Positions 12,549-22,931 of a stretch of DNA of 64,000 nucleotides are shown here, one piece after another. How positions within the stretch are numbered: the stretch's first letter is position 1; every line of letters begins with the position of its first letter. Below the pieces are notes generated by a model. That model saw nothing but the letters and a program-made list of their open reading frames with translations, was not told the DNA's origin and made no database searches. This DNA comes from Euclidia mi (Eukaryota; Arthropoda; Insecta; Lepidoptera; Erebidae). The stretch lies in NCBI GenBank assembly GCA_944739405.2, contig OX123192.2, forward strand, positions 49,032,486-49,096,485, in the 5' to 3' direction. The position numbers and the translations under genes were made by a program.

Positions 12549-15035
12549 TTACAAAGTTATTTATGCAGTCGATGTATCTCGAAAAGTAGACAGAAATTGA
12601 AAAATATTTTAATTTTTCCTTGATTCATATACTAAACACTAATCGTATTCTAAATTTAAAGCTTCTATGTCTGCTAGAAGTGCCTTAGACTTTTGATGAT
12701 CGGTCAGTGAGTGACAAAATTAAGAATTTTGACTTGTTATAATTCTTAAACTACTTGTTCAAATTAAATGAAATTTGAAATACGCCATGTTTATACAAGG
12801 CCTGCATGGTTACTAGAAAATCAGGCTTCTAGTTTTATCCGCAACGAAGTTATAGGGGGTCGAAAATGGCCTGAATTGCTTCGAGAAAAGGATGGTGCGG
12901 CCGTGCCGCTTTTTTGCTGGCCACTTGGTGGGGGCACTGCCGTGCCCCCAGATTTAAGTGAAGAATCATTCAATCCACTATTTAAATCTGCATGAACTTT
13001 TCAAAGCCAAATCTGTTATATAAGTTTTCAATTTGTCACCACAGAGACAGGCATATAGTGTCCAACAAAACCACGCACCGTGGTAGGTGGGCTTTAGCTT
13101 TAACCGTTCGCAGACTTTTGCCTTGGATACCGATTTCCGCTTACTAGTCCAACCAAATTATTAGTTTTTCCTCCGAAAGCCTGCCGTCTGAGCTCCGCAA
13201 CTAAAAGTGACAGCGATAGTTCTTGTCTTCGACCAGTGTAAGTATTTTTAAAGGTACTAACTCTTTATAATAACTGTCAAAGATCTTTGTTAAAGCCGAT
13301 AGCCTAAAACATAAAGCCTAAGGTTGTCTCCAAGGGCGAAGCAAGCAATAATTAAAAATTTTATGAGTTCATAACTTCGAAAGTCATTGGGCGGGCCGTG
13401 GGCTTAAAACTGATAGGTCTGTTGGAAATCGCTACCATATATTTTGCAAGGAGTATCCTCTTTTGTCCCATAAATGTGTGTCTATTTACTAACTTATATG
13501 TCTTTAAAAATAATGAATCTGAATTAAAATTCATATTTTAAAGCATGCATGTATTTAATATTACAGGATGAAAACGTAATTTATTGTTTACACTGCGGTC
13601 AAACGTTGTTTAATTTGTACCTGCGCTGTGTGTGTAGCTTTACAAATAAATAAACAAGATTTAACGTACAACAAAGAGAGATAAATTTAAAAGCATAGGT
13701 TTGGCTCCAACTGTGATTTATGTTTTGTCCGACTAGCATTTTAGCAAAGAATTGCGGTATTTTTTCTGAATTGGCACAATCGGAACTAATGGTATTGTTA
13801 TCAGGAAAATTCGTGAGAACATTGAGGATGAATTACGAAACGTTATAATGAATGAACATTTACCTAATATCTGTTCTTAGAAGATAGCCTCTAGAATCTT
13901 TTTCTTTTTTACGTAGCCAACTCTAGTATCGGTCAACTGAGTCGCTCAAAGACCTAGGATGTGGCCTAAGGATCTTTTACAGACACAAATATTGGAACTA
14001 ACATCTTTAGAACGAACTCTTCAACTTGATGTTATTTTCAATGTTATTTTGAAAAAATGATACTTCAGTTTTATTTGTATGTATGATAATATATAGACGT
14101 AAAGATACAATAAGACGTTACAATAATTTTAACATTAAAATAGTGAAAGTTTGAAAATATGAACTCTACACTTTTAGTGAAATAACACCGTCGCTTAGAT
14201 TATTAGGACGCAAGGCCGAAATATAATTACACTTCAAGCCTTTTTAAAGTCTGACTTGTAACTACTAGAAGTCTGTCGGTAACAATGGAACCGAGAAGTG
14301 GCCGCTTGGCCCTAGAGAGGCTTACAATGAAATAGATCCTTCCTAGAAAGGGTTCTGGCTCTTTAGAGAAGACATTGTACATTAGGCTATTCTTAGTAAT
14401 GCGGTCAAGGATACTTGGATGGTTATTGGGCCATCCTTGATGTAGTAAAATTATATCGTCATTTCCATAATGCATTGGGCAGGCGTTATGATATATGTTT
14501 GTGTCGCAGGAATATTGTTTAAAATATTATAATATTCTACCACATACCCACAACACCATCTGGTCCTCAATTATATATTGTTTTGCTGTAAAGACGTACT
14601 TAAAAACACCGTGGCCAAAATAAACATCCATGTTCATGCACACAAATCGGCATCGGCTTAAATCGGCATAATACAAACGGTCTCGTCTGTTCTCAAGCTA
14701 CGACCGGTTTGATATGACGCAATAAATTATAAAAAAGTCACACAGTGCTTATGAAAACATTCGTTCACTTGCTAACTTATTAGATTTTGTATTTTTGGAA
14801 AATTTCCCTTTCCGCTTGGTTTCAGGCACCTAGATCATAGGAAGGCCTTAAAATGAAACATTTTATATACCTACGTAATGTCTGTGAGGATGGGAAGACG
14901 TTTGTTTATTACTCCTAAACGAGAACAAAATCTATTGAAAGGATATTGATGAATTTATGGTCATTTAGTTCATACATTAGAATATCCAAAAACCGCTAGA
15001 ATTCGTGAACATTTTATTTCAAAATTAAAGACAAT
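12549..15035. other. Right-arm DNA without identified genes
   Basis: Mirror image of about 9368-11856, with scattered substitutions. The same short open frame appears reversed at 14227-14475. No named repeat or gene. Confidence 0.6.
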
Positions 15036-15262
15036 TTCAATGTGTATCATCATTCTCCTAGCTTTGTCCCAGTTGCAAGCTAGGGTCCGCTTCCTAGTCT
15101 TACCGGATTTGACTAAATTTGACCTTTTCCACAGAGAGATTGCCTGTCAGACCTCTATAAACCAAAGGGATAGCTATATTCCATGGTTTAGACTAGTATC
15201 AGTTTACACAAAGGTACAGACCATATAACGACTGTCAAAGATCTTCATGGCAGCTGGGACTA
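15036..15262 (-). mobile_element. SINE body (family B, right arm)
   Basis: Mirror of 9132-9367, with the same 3' end GCTAGGAGAATGATGATAC on the minus strand. Confidence 0.7.
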
Positions 15263-15290
15263 GAAAAGCGAAAATTAACAATAGTAACAC

Positions 15291-15376
15291 TCCGAAAAGT
15301 CAGTGCGCGCCATGGATTCGCACCTGATACCCTGTGCGGATCAGGTGCGAATCCACGGCGCGCACTGACTTTTCGG
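15291..15376. repeat. Small hairpin nested in the right arm
   Basis: Mirror of 9024-9110. One stem base differs (CGCGCCATGG against CGCGCCGTGG), and the loop is again about 10 bp. Confidence 0.9.
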
Positions 15377-15390
15377 AAAAAGGCTTTAAA

Positions 15391-15712
15391 AAGGCAGCGA
15401 TAGCCTAGTGGAGAGACCGACAGACTGCTACGCAGAGGGTCCGGGTTCGAATACACGGCGCGCACCAATGAATTTTCGGAGTTATGTGCGTATTAAATTG
15501 TTAATTATCGGTTGCTAATCGGTCAAGGAAAACATCGTGAGGCAACGTGCATGTCTGAGAGTTCTCCATAATGTTCTTGAAAGACATGTGAAGTCTGCCA
15601 ACCCACACTAAGCCAGCGAGGTGGACATACGCCTTACCCTTCTCATAGTGAGAAGAGGCTCGTGCCCAGCAGTGGGACAATTTATATACAGGGCTGATGA
15701 TGATGATGATGA
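15391..15712 (+). mobile_element. tRNA-derived SINE (family A, right arm)
   Basis: Head AAGGCAGCGATAGCCTAGTG, B box GGGTTCGAATAC, and a 3' end CCCAGCAGTGGGACAATTTA followed by GGGC(TGA)n. Mirror of 8686-9011. Confidence 0.8.
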
Positions 15713-16046
15713 CCCTGTGCGTGACACTCCGTTAGCTATAGCTGCATCGTATTATTTGCATTGCATTCGCAAATATGTACAATACTAGGTGTCATTTCTA
15801 GTGATTAGACATTTTAAACCATGTAGAGTATCACTTGTGATGCCGAAGCACAGTTTGAGCATTCCGCTTAATATTTAGAATACCACGTAACGCATTCCTC
15901 TGCGAATCAAATGAATATGTTAGTATGCCTTATAGTCAGTATGCCTTTGATATTAGATCTTCGTTGAAGCGTTCGCATTTATTGTTGAAGGAAAGGAAAT
16001 ATTAGGAAGCAATATATTTTCTTTGTTGTATAATATGTGTGTGTGA

Positions 16047-16303
16047 GAGGCGATAGCCCAGTGGTGGAGACGATGGTGTCGGGTTCGATCTCCACGTACC
16101 ACGGGCACACACCTCTGACTTTTCGAAGTTATGACTGCATTAAAAATGTCAAATATCGCTTGCTTAATGATAATGTGCCCCGTAGATGGCAATAGGCTCG
16201 CCCCCTATTACATTAGGACCAAAACATAACTGGCGAAGTTTGGGTATGTAGTATAACTCTGTACTTTGTGTAAATACCCCTTCGGGGATAAAGGCGTGAA
16301 GCT
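16047..16303 (+). mobile_element. tRNA-derived SINE (family C, right arm)
   Basis: Head GGCGATAGCCCAGTGG, B box GGGTTCGATCTCC, and tail CCCCTTCGGGGATAAAGGCG. Differs from its mirror (8121-8371) by a small rearrangement just before the tail (GTACTTTGTGTAAATA). Confidence 0.75.
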
Positions 16304-16681
16304 ATATTATGTGAATAATATATGTATTACGGAAAAATTTATAGATCCCATACATTTTAATCTACACCACGCATCGTTGGCATTTGATTGGAAATTGGTT
16401 GAAGCGCTTCTTTTCCTTTGCCTCTTGGTAACGATGTGATTCAATTAAGAAACTTTGTATTTTTAAGAAGTAGGTACTACATTAGGCATTATTCACAAGA
16501 GTGGATTTCTATCTAAATTTATCCTAGCCCTATAAATTAATCAGAATCCCAAATATCCAGCGGAAATAGTACATTTAAAAGTATAAAAAGATTAAATTAA
16601 AGATTGACTTTCGCTTCTAAAAATATTTAACAGAATCTTAGAAAACGCTTTCGCAAACAGAACTTTTGGTATACAAACAAA

Positions 16682-16913
16682 TCTACACTAATATTATAAA
16701 GAGGAAAAATTTGTATTTTTGTTTGTAATGGATAAACTCAAAAACTACTGGACTGATTTAAAAAATTCTTTCACCATTAGAAAGCTACATTCTCTGCGAG
16801 TAACATAGGCTATATTTTATTTTAGAAAAAATAGGGGTCTGTAAGATATTTGGGTTTTCGGGTACGCGAAGTAGTTCTCTCAGGACGCGGGTGAAACCGC
16901 GGGAAACGGCTAG
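16682..16913 (+). mobile_element. Helitron-like non-autonomous element (right arm copy)
   Basis: 232 bp, starting TCTACACTAATATTATAAAG after an A and ending ACGGCTAG before a T. A stem CGCGG-gtgaaa-CCGCG lies eight bases before the CTAG end. TC start, CTAG end, 3' hairpin and A/T target fit Helitrons. This is one of the commonest repeats in insect genomes, and it encodes nothing. Confidence 0.7.
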
Positions 16914-17129
16914 TACTAAAATAAAGAGACGTAATTAACATCGCTTAGTTTAACGAGTAGCCTTTTTTATTCCTCTTTAAATTGACATTTTCAAAAGTAA
17001 CTCAGTTAATGTTTCTCAGAAGAAAACGCCGTATAATTGGCAGAATTCCCTTTAGTCATTTTTTTTTATCGAAACTTCAATTAAAGAATTCTACGAAGTG
17101 TAAATAAGTTTTCAATCAAATCAATATTA

Positions 17130-17345
17130 ATATATATTGCAGTCCACTGCTAGACAAAAGCCGCTCCCAACATGCGCTACAGTGACCGGTGCTCTGCCTT
17201 TTGCCCCAGCCACCTTTTCAAGTCGACGGACCACCTAGTCGGGGGGCGACCTATACTTCGTTTGCCAAAGCGTGGTCTCCACATTAAAACTCGTCTGAAT
17301 AATCTGTGATCAGTCCTTCGGCAGATGTGGTAGGCCTATTGTTAC
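17130..17345 (-). mobile_element. RTE LINE 3' end (right arm copy)
   Basis: Mirror of 7190-7412. The plus strand shows TTGCAGTCCACTGCTAGACA at about 17137-17156. Confidence 0.75.
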
Positions 17346-18057
17346 AATAGCCTGCTTATACAGTGAGCTACGTCGTTTTTACAAAAACATTATTAACAAT
17401 TTATGTAACGCTTTTCTTATAAACTAACTTAAACACGTGTATATCAATGATTCAAAGTCAAAAATCAATTATAAAGCTTGAAAATAAGTCTCAACATCGA
17501 CCTTCGTTGATTGCAAACTGATATTTTCTCCTTCAAGACTGTGATTACACTTTGATTGGGAGGAAATTCTCTTGGTATGGAATTACAATTATTACTTGGC
17601 AGCTAATACCGATATTTTCTTTTCCTTTTTTTCAATATAAAAAGATTTGTACGCCATATTGCTTATTACTTTGACTTCACTAGATACTAAAGAACAGCTC
17701 TGGAATTGACAGGTATTATGGCTACTTTTCGTAGAGTATACGGTTTGAAAAACTTTTATTAAATGGAATTAAATAAATTGTGGTTTATATTTTTGATTTA
17801 AAGAGAAGTTGTATTTGCTTAAGAAAAATATGGCATGCAACTACTTTTATGTAACAGAGTATTCATGACGAAATAGACTCGAAACAACATTTGTCTGTCA
17901 GAGAAATTTTTCCCTTATGGGGATCAAATTGACAACGGCAAGCTCAGAGATAGCCCCGATAGAACCTTAAAGAGTGAGAAGAAACACTTGCGATAACAAT
18001 TAGTATAAACTGTTTACTTAACAAAACACCTATGTTTTAAAGATTCCTAAATCTCTA

Positions 18058-18195
18058 AGCTATCTCATCTGTGACAGCTATCTCATGTGTGAAACATAAA
18101 AGATTTTTAATTAACCGATTTGGTATTACATGGATCTCACAACTTTTTACGGTCGCGAGACTTGGTATTTTTGACAAGTATTGTTTTTATGGGAT
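18058..18195 (+). repeat. Palindrome edge: 18-bp tandem pair, then a third copy of the centre
   Basis: AGCTATCTCATCTGTGAC (18058-18075) is followed directly by AGCTATCTCATGTGTGAA (18076-18093); the palindrome ends at 18078, inside the second unit. Bases 18092-18173 are identical to 12208-12289 in the right-hand centre. The match then continues (18174-18195, ACAAGTATTG then TTTTTATGGGAT) to sequence kept only in the left-hand centre (11990-12011, inverted). Confidence 0.85.
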
Positions 18196-18893
18196 TGGCT
18201 TTACAGTTCAGGTGTATAATTTATCGAGACGCGACAGTAAAACGCATACTATTGCGGACGGCGAAGCCCCCGGTAGAAGTTAGTATAGTAATATTTATCT
18301 AATGAGCCTCAATCGTGTGGTAATTAAAAAAATAAAGTGAAATAAAGTGTGCTTTTAGGTGTGAGTGAGAACAGTCATGATCACCACATATCTATCATTA
18401 AGTATAATCGATAAATCAAAACCATTTCTCTTCCTAATAAACTACATCCATACAATCTCAGTAAACAGATTGTTTACCGCCACATAAGTAAACGCAACTC
18501 CTTCTCATGTAATCCTTCATTCCCCTCTTACGGCTCTCGGGGGAGCGACCGAGTAATCTATTTGCAATTAAGGTTGGAGCAAACAAAGCAGTTTCCCTTT
18601 TCAGGGCTCCGTAGCGGAAACGAAAGCCTTATAGTTTTCTTTATCTATCTATTAGAAGGCACTTCTTGGTTTGGAAGTTTAGGGTCTACGTAGTTGTTTT
18701 TTTTTGTATATGGCAACTAACTAATTTGCTGAAGTTTCTTATGGCAACTAAACGAAAATCTTATAATTTTCTTTACCTACTATAAGAAACTTCTGTTTGA
18801 AAGTTAAAGAGCTCTTGCATAGTTATTTTCTGATATTTTTGGCAAATAACTAATTTGCTGAAATTTTATATGGCAACTAAAATTGTCTGTGTA
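18196..18893. other. No gene seen
   Basis: AT-rich DNA with a loose internal repetition at about 18,660-18,890: three variants of TATGGCAACTAA(ct) with neighbouring AACTTCT/ACTAATTTGCTGAA phrases, spaced by roughly 60-130 bp. No coding or RNA signal. Confidence 0.45.
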
Positions 18894-19262
18894 AGGCAGC
18901 GATAGCCTAGTGGAAATACCTACAGACTGCCATGCAGAGGGTATCGAATCCACGGCGCGCACCAATGAGTTTTCGGAGTTATGTGCGTATTGAATTGATA
19001 ATATCGCTCGTCCCGTGCCTCGGAGAGCACGTTAAGCCGTCGGTTCCGGTTGTCATGAAGATCTTTGACTGTCGTTATAGGTCAGCACCTTCTCAGTAAA
19101 CTGATACTAGTCTAAACCATGGAATATGGCTAGCCCTTTGGTTTATAGAGGTCAGATAGGCAGTCGTTCTGTGGAAAAGCTAATATTCAGCCAAATCCGG
19201 TTAGACTAGAAAGCGGACCCCAGATTTAAACTGGGATAACGCTAGGAGAATGAATGAACTAA
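18894..19262 (+). mobile_element. tRNA-derived SINE (family B with head)
   Basis: The head AAGGCAGCGATAGCCTAGTG is the same as in family A. The body is different: GTGCCTCGGAGAGCACGTTA, CATGAAGATCTTTGACTGTC, ACTGATACTAGTCTAAACC, ending GATAACGCTAGGAGAATG. It shows that families A and B share a tRNA-like head. It explains the headless copies in the palindrome arms. Confidence 0.75.
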
Positions 19263-19269
19263 AATTGTC

Positions 19270-19520
19270 TGTGTGGTGGCGGATTAAAAATACAAAATGT
19301 CACTACCCCATTTCATGTCGTGGATATCGCAAGAGACGACTAAGGATAATACACAGAGCAAATAGTATATTTGCGAAGAGACAGAAAACTCGACATTAAA
19401 CCCTGTACTAACCCTTGGTATAGTAGGCCTAATCCTCGTACTGGCTCACAGCACTGTGAAGAAAATAAAGTATATTTCAGAAAATGAATAAAACTGAAGT
19501 CCAGCATTGTACTGCGAAAG
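19270..19520 (+). mobile_element. RTE-tailed non-autonomous repeat (family T), decayed
   Basis: Starts TGTGTGGTGGCGGATTAAAA, passes GTCACTACCCCAT and GGTATAGTAGGCC, and ends AAGTCCAGCATTGTACTGCG, a decayed form of the TCCAGCAGTGGACT tail. The best-preserved relative is 37550-37781. Confidence 0.65.
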
Positions 19521-20251
19521 GTTGTAGAGGAATTTTGCTGAACTGAGATCTGTTTGAAATTTCAATATATTTATAATTAGTCGCTCTAGGTACACACAGC
19601 GTTCTTGGCGTATTTTTTTTCTATTAACATCCAATGGTTCCCGGTGGAGGAAAGTTATTAAGTTTATGTAGACAAGGTGGTATGAGTAACAAACGTTTCA
19701 TTTGCTTGATAGTGAATTTAATATACTTTTTTTTATTTAGAATGTTTTTCTAACAGCTTAAAGGTTTTAGCCCACTCACACGAATCTGCTCCCACCCAAC
19801 AAAACGAATATCATTCAAATATGGGCTTCAAGCATTGTTCTTTTGGTATTCGTAACATTGGTAACATAAATAAGCAGACAAGCGCGCTGTCAGCGACCTT
19901 ACCGCCGTCAGACTGCTCGGTAGTTGACGCCGCGCTTACGACACGAAAGCGACGACGGCTAAGTGCTTGCTAACTGTCGCCACGTGGGCTGCTGAGTGCC
20001 TGCTAGCTGTCGCCGCGTGGATTGCGAGCAGTCGCTGCGTGGATTGCGAGCAGTCGCCTTAATTTAGGTTGGTGTTGAGTCGAAGCGGTGTTGTAGCAAA
20101 GTCTTGTAAGTGGGATAATACCTAAAGACCGATCAGCAATAATACCTTCATGAATTTCTTGTCATGTCCATCTTTATTCAAGTGTTGTGTGGACGCAGTG
20201 ATCCCGTGTGAGAGAATTCATAAAATGACTGCTGCATCTAGATGCATTAAT
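19521..20251. other. Intergenic stretch with a GC-rich repetitive block
   Basis: At about 19,880-20,062 the base composition turns GC-rich (CGCCGCGCTTACGACACGAA). Two phrases repeat: AGTGCTTGCTAACTGTCGCC / AGTGCCTGCTAGCTGTCGCC, and a 22-bp direct tandem pair beginning GCGTGGATTGCGAGCAGTCG (20015-20036 and 20037-20058). It could be the remnant of an LTR or DNA transposon end; I cannot name it. Confidence 0.5.
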
Positions 20252-20287
20252 TTGTGATTAAGCTAGCATATGCTAGCTTAATCACAA
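20252..20287. repeat. Perfect 36-bp palindrome
   Basis: TTGTGATTAAGCTAGCAT is followed at once by its exact reverse complement, with no spacer (centre between 20269 and 20270). Confidence 0.95.
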
Positions 20288-20827
20288 TTCATCGCAAGCT
20301 TTTCAAGGGTCTTGGATTAATCTTTCCAGCATATTCTACCACAAACATTATTGTAATCGCATCGATAAAGCCGAACTTCAGCTTAAATAATCATATGCCA
20401 TCAAAGCACTATTATCGACGTACTTACCAAAATTCCCCTTAAAATAAGATGAGTACATTCTACGTATCTGTTGACCCACATAGCCCTCTAACTATAGAAG
20501 GCAGTAGTCATTCACTGGAGTATTTACTCTCGTTAAGTCAGGAAACTGGCTCGATGCGCGTCAATTAAGTCTCCTTTGAATCACAATTCTTTGATTCAGA
20601 CGTAATTGTCTGCTGGTCTATGGGCTATTGTTCTTTTAAATGGAAGGTATAATGCATTGTGCTGCATTTCCACTTAAGCTATTTGTTTTTGGTTCCGTTT
20701 TCTTTTATATATTTTTAGATAGTAGTTTGAATTTGGATAGAACTCTGATTAAATTTGTTTGGTTTTTGCAATTGATCGTTCGTATGGTGACAGATTATTA
20801 ATTCTTACTAACCGATTTTATTTCGTA
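20288..20827. other. No gene seen
   Basis: AT-rich DNA; a 62-codon frame at 20254-20442 overlaps the palindrome and shows no conserved motif. Confidence 0.45.
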
Positions 20828-21020
20828 GGTGTCGTAATGCAAGTAGAAGAAGCGAGTAGGACCTTTATGAAGAGATGGAAAACTCGACATGAATGACTTT
20901 ACGAACTTGTCTGCCCAGTGTGGTATAGTAAAAACCTTTTAATATCACCACATTCACTCATAATGCTACTGTGAAGTAAATGGGGCGAGATTGAAGTCCA
21001 GCAGTGGACTGCGTAAGATT
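20828..21020 (+). mobile_element. RTE-tailed non-autonomous repeat (family T), truncated
   Basis: Contains GGTGTCGTAATGCAAG, GAAAACTCGACATGAATG, GTGTGGTATAGTA and the tail GAAGTCCAGCAGTGGACTGC. The 5' half of the family is missing. Confidence 0.65.
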
Positions 21021-21654
21021 TTAGGTTTTTTCAATAATTAATTAGCCAAATGTATTTTTTTAAGAAAATGAGTCTTTACTCGTCGTCGCTTCGCAGTAGT
21101 AGCTTGGTAACACACAGACACTTTTATTTCATTTAAATATTTCGCACACAAGCAGCAAAATCGACCGGCAAGTTGATTCATAACAGGAATGACTTAAAAA
21201 TTCTGGCTGCTACTGTTACTCAAACAACAATGATCTAATTCCAAAATATAATTGTTTGCAATGCACCGTCATAATTTATAACTTGTTTATAGTTTTGTAA
21301 TTACCGCAACAAGTATTTTTTATGAACTTGTCAAACTATAATCTATCAGAACTGTCAGTAATAACATAACGTCATTCTCTATGTAGTAACGTCCCTTTTC
21401 GCACTAGATTTTTATTTTTATTTATGTTCTGTTAACATTGTTTATCATTTTAAATACCCATACTCTCTATGTGCCTTAATTTTATTGTTCTGTACAATAC
21501 TCTGGTATTTATATTTGTTAGTTACATATTTTGTCTTGGAAAATTTTGTTCTCTTTGCTTTGTTAATACGCAACTGGCAGGTGAACACACAGTTGAGTTT
21601 ATAGGAATATTTAGATAGTTTGTTTTTTACGTTTACCTATATTTACTTCATCAT
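21021..21654. other. No gene seen
   Basis: AT-rich spacer without a named repeat or supported reading frame. Confidence 0.45.
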
Positions 21655-22870
21655 ATCAGCCATCCAGCATCTAACCGCCTCCCGCGATCTTGACGAGATC
21701 GTCGGTCCACCTTGCGAGGGGCCTACCTCTGCTGCGTCGTCCGGTACGTGGCCGCCACTCCAGAACCTTTCTGCCCCAACGGCCATCGGTTCTTCGAGCT
21801 ATGTGCCCTGCCCACTGCCACTTCAGCTTGGCTATCCGGAGAGCTATGTCGGCGACTTTGGTTCTACGGCGGATCTCCTCATTTCTGATTCGATCTCGCA
21901 GGGAAACTCCAAGCATAGCTCTCTCCATCGCCCTCTGAGTGACCTTGAGCCTTCTGATAAGGCCCATAGTGAGCGACCACGTCTCTGATCCGTAAATCAT
22001 CACTGGCAACATACACTGCTCAAAGACTTTCGTCTTGAGACATTGCGGGATATCGGACAAGAAGATATGTCGTAGCTTCCCGAACGCTGCCCAACCGAGT
22101 TGGATTCGACGATTGACCTCCTTCTCGAAGTTGGACCTACCTAATTGGACTACTTGTCCCAGGTAGATATACTTGTCGACAATTTCGAGCATAGAGTTCC
22201 CAACCTGTATAGGAGCAGGTACAACATGGACGTTCGACATGATTTTCATCTTGTCCATGTTCATCTTAAGACCTACTTGTTGGGAGACTCTACAGAGGCC
22301 ATCGAGCATTGTGCCTAGGTCTTCCATGGTCTCAGCCATGACTACGATATCGTCTGCGAATCGAAGGTGAGTGATGTACTCGCCGTTGATGTTGATGCCG
22401 AGTCCATTCCAGTCCAATCGCCCTCCCGGTAGAAGAGCAAGTTACCGGAATTGAGAACTATCGAGTCCTCCCTGTCTTCGGACTTCAGATAGGCCTATGA
22501 TATCCCATCGCAACTTGCTCAATTCTTCTTCCAGCTTGACGATCTTCTCGTCGGTCCGCAGTGTGCGCGTGTTTAGTGTTGCCAGGGCCAATTGTCGTTG
22601 GTGGTGGTAGCCCGATCTCTTCCGGAGATTCTTCGCACCCCTTGCCCGCCGTTACCATGGCCGCTACCATAACCAGGACTAGCGGGGCCACCGGGGACTA
22701 GGGGCCGGTTTTTGTTGATGTGGTTCATGATGGGGGATTTGCCATAATCGCCACGCTTGGCAGGCGTATTGGCGATCGCAGTGGCGGAAGTTTTTAGTGC
22801 TGGACGCTGCTGCCCATCTAGCATCTTGGGATTTACTTCCGCCAGGTTCGGATGGTTTGACCGCCATCTT
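21655..22870 (-). mobile_element. Internally deleted RTE-clade retrotransposon
   Basis: Read from 22870 leftwards. First comes the N-terminal leader of the RTE protein (KRGDYGKSPIMNH, then GSGHGNGGQGVRRISGR). After a frame change comes the start of the endonuclease (NTRTLRTDEKI, then RWDIIGLSEVRR). At about 22,412 this joins directly to RT sequence that normally lies far downstream (DWNGLGININGEY, RFADDIV). An open frame of 248 codons then runs from 22,417 to 21,671 with KYIYLGQVV, YGSETWSLT, VTQRAMERAML, KLKWQWAGHIARRTDGRW and ARWTDDLVKIAGG. The rest of the endonuclease and the RT fingers and motifs A and B are absent, so it cannot encode an active enzyme. The 3' end is also shortened (GGATGGCTGATATGATG). 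It abuts a plus-strand LINE at about 22.9 kb, head to head. Confidence 0.85.
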
Positions 22871-22931
22871 TCGGTTGACTGCTTGCGCTCATATTTACTT
22901 ATTAGTTATTATTTGTATATTAATGTTTATA

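Larger units (their letters stand above)
6468..18078. repeat. Giant near-perfect palindrome (inverted repeat, arms about 5.7 kb)
   Basis: The left arm starts at GCTGTCACAGATG (6468) and is mirrored by CATCTGTGACAGC ending at 18078. Homology can be followed without a break in order through the SINEs, an RTE tail, a Helitron and the intervening unique DNA to the centre near 12,150, where only about 35 bp are unpaired. Example: 9926-10174 mirrors 14227-14475 with only a handful of base changes. Differences are discrete: a 207-bp element only in the right arm (12342-12548), about 103 bp only in the left (11909-12011), 114 bp in the right (16914-17027) against 18 bp in the left, and small indels near the SINEs. 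All repeats inside are shared by both arms except that 207-bp element, so the duplication came after most insertions. Confidence 0.95.

Noticed and set aside
8300..16100. tRNA genes suggested by GGTTCGAATCC-like boxes
   Set aside because: Each box is followed by a SINE body and tail, and the heads cannot fold as a complete tRNA; they are tRNA-derived SINEs.
21620..21988. 122-codon plus-strand frame
   Set aside because: Antisense of the RTE reverse-transcriptase frame at 21,671-22,417.
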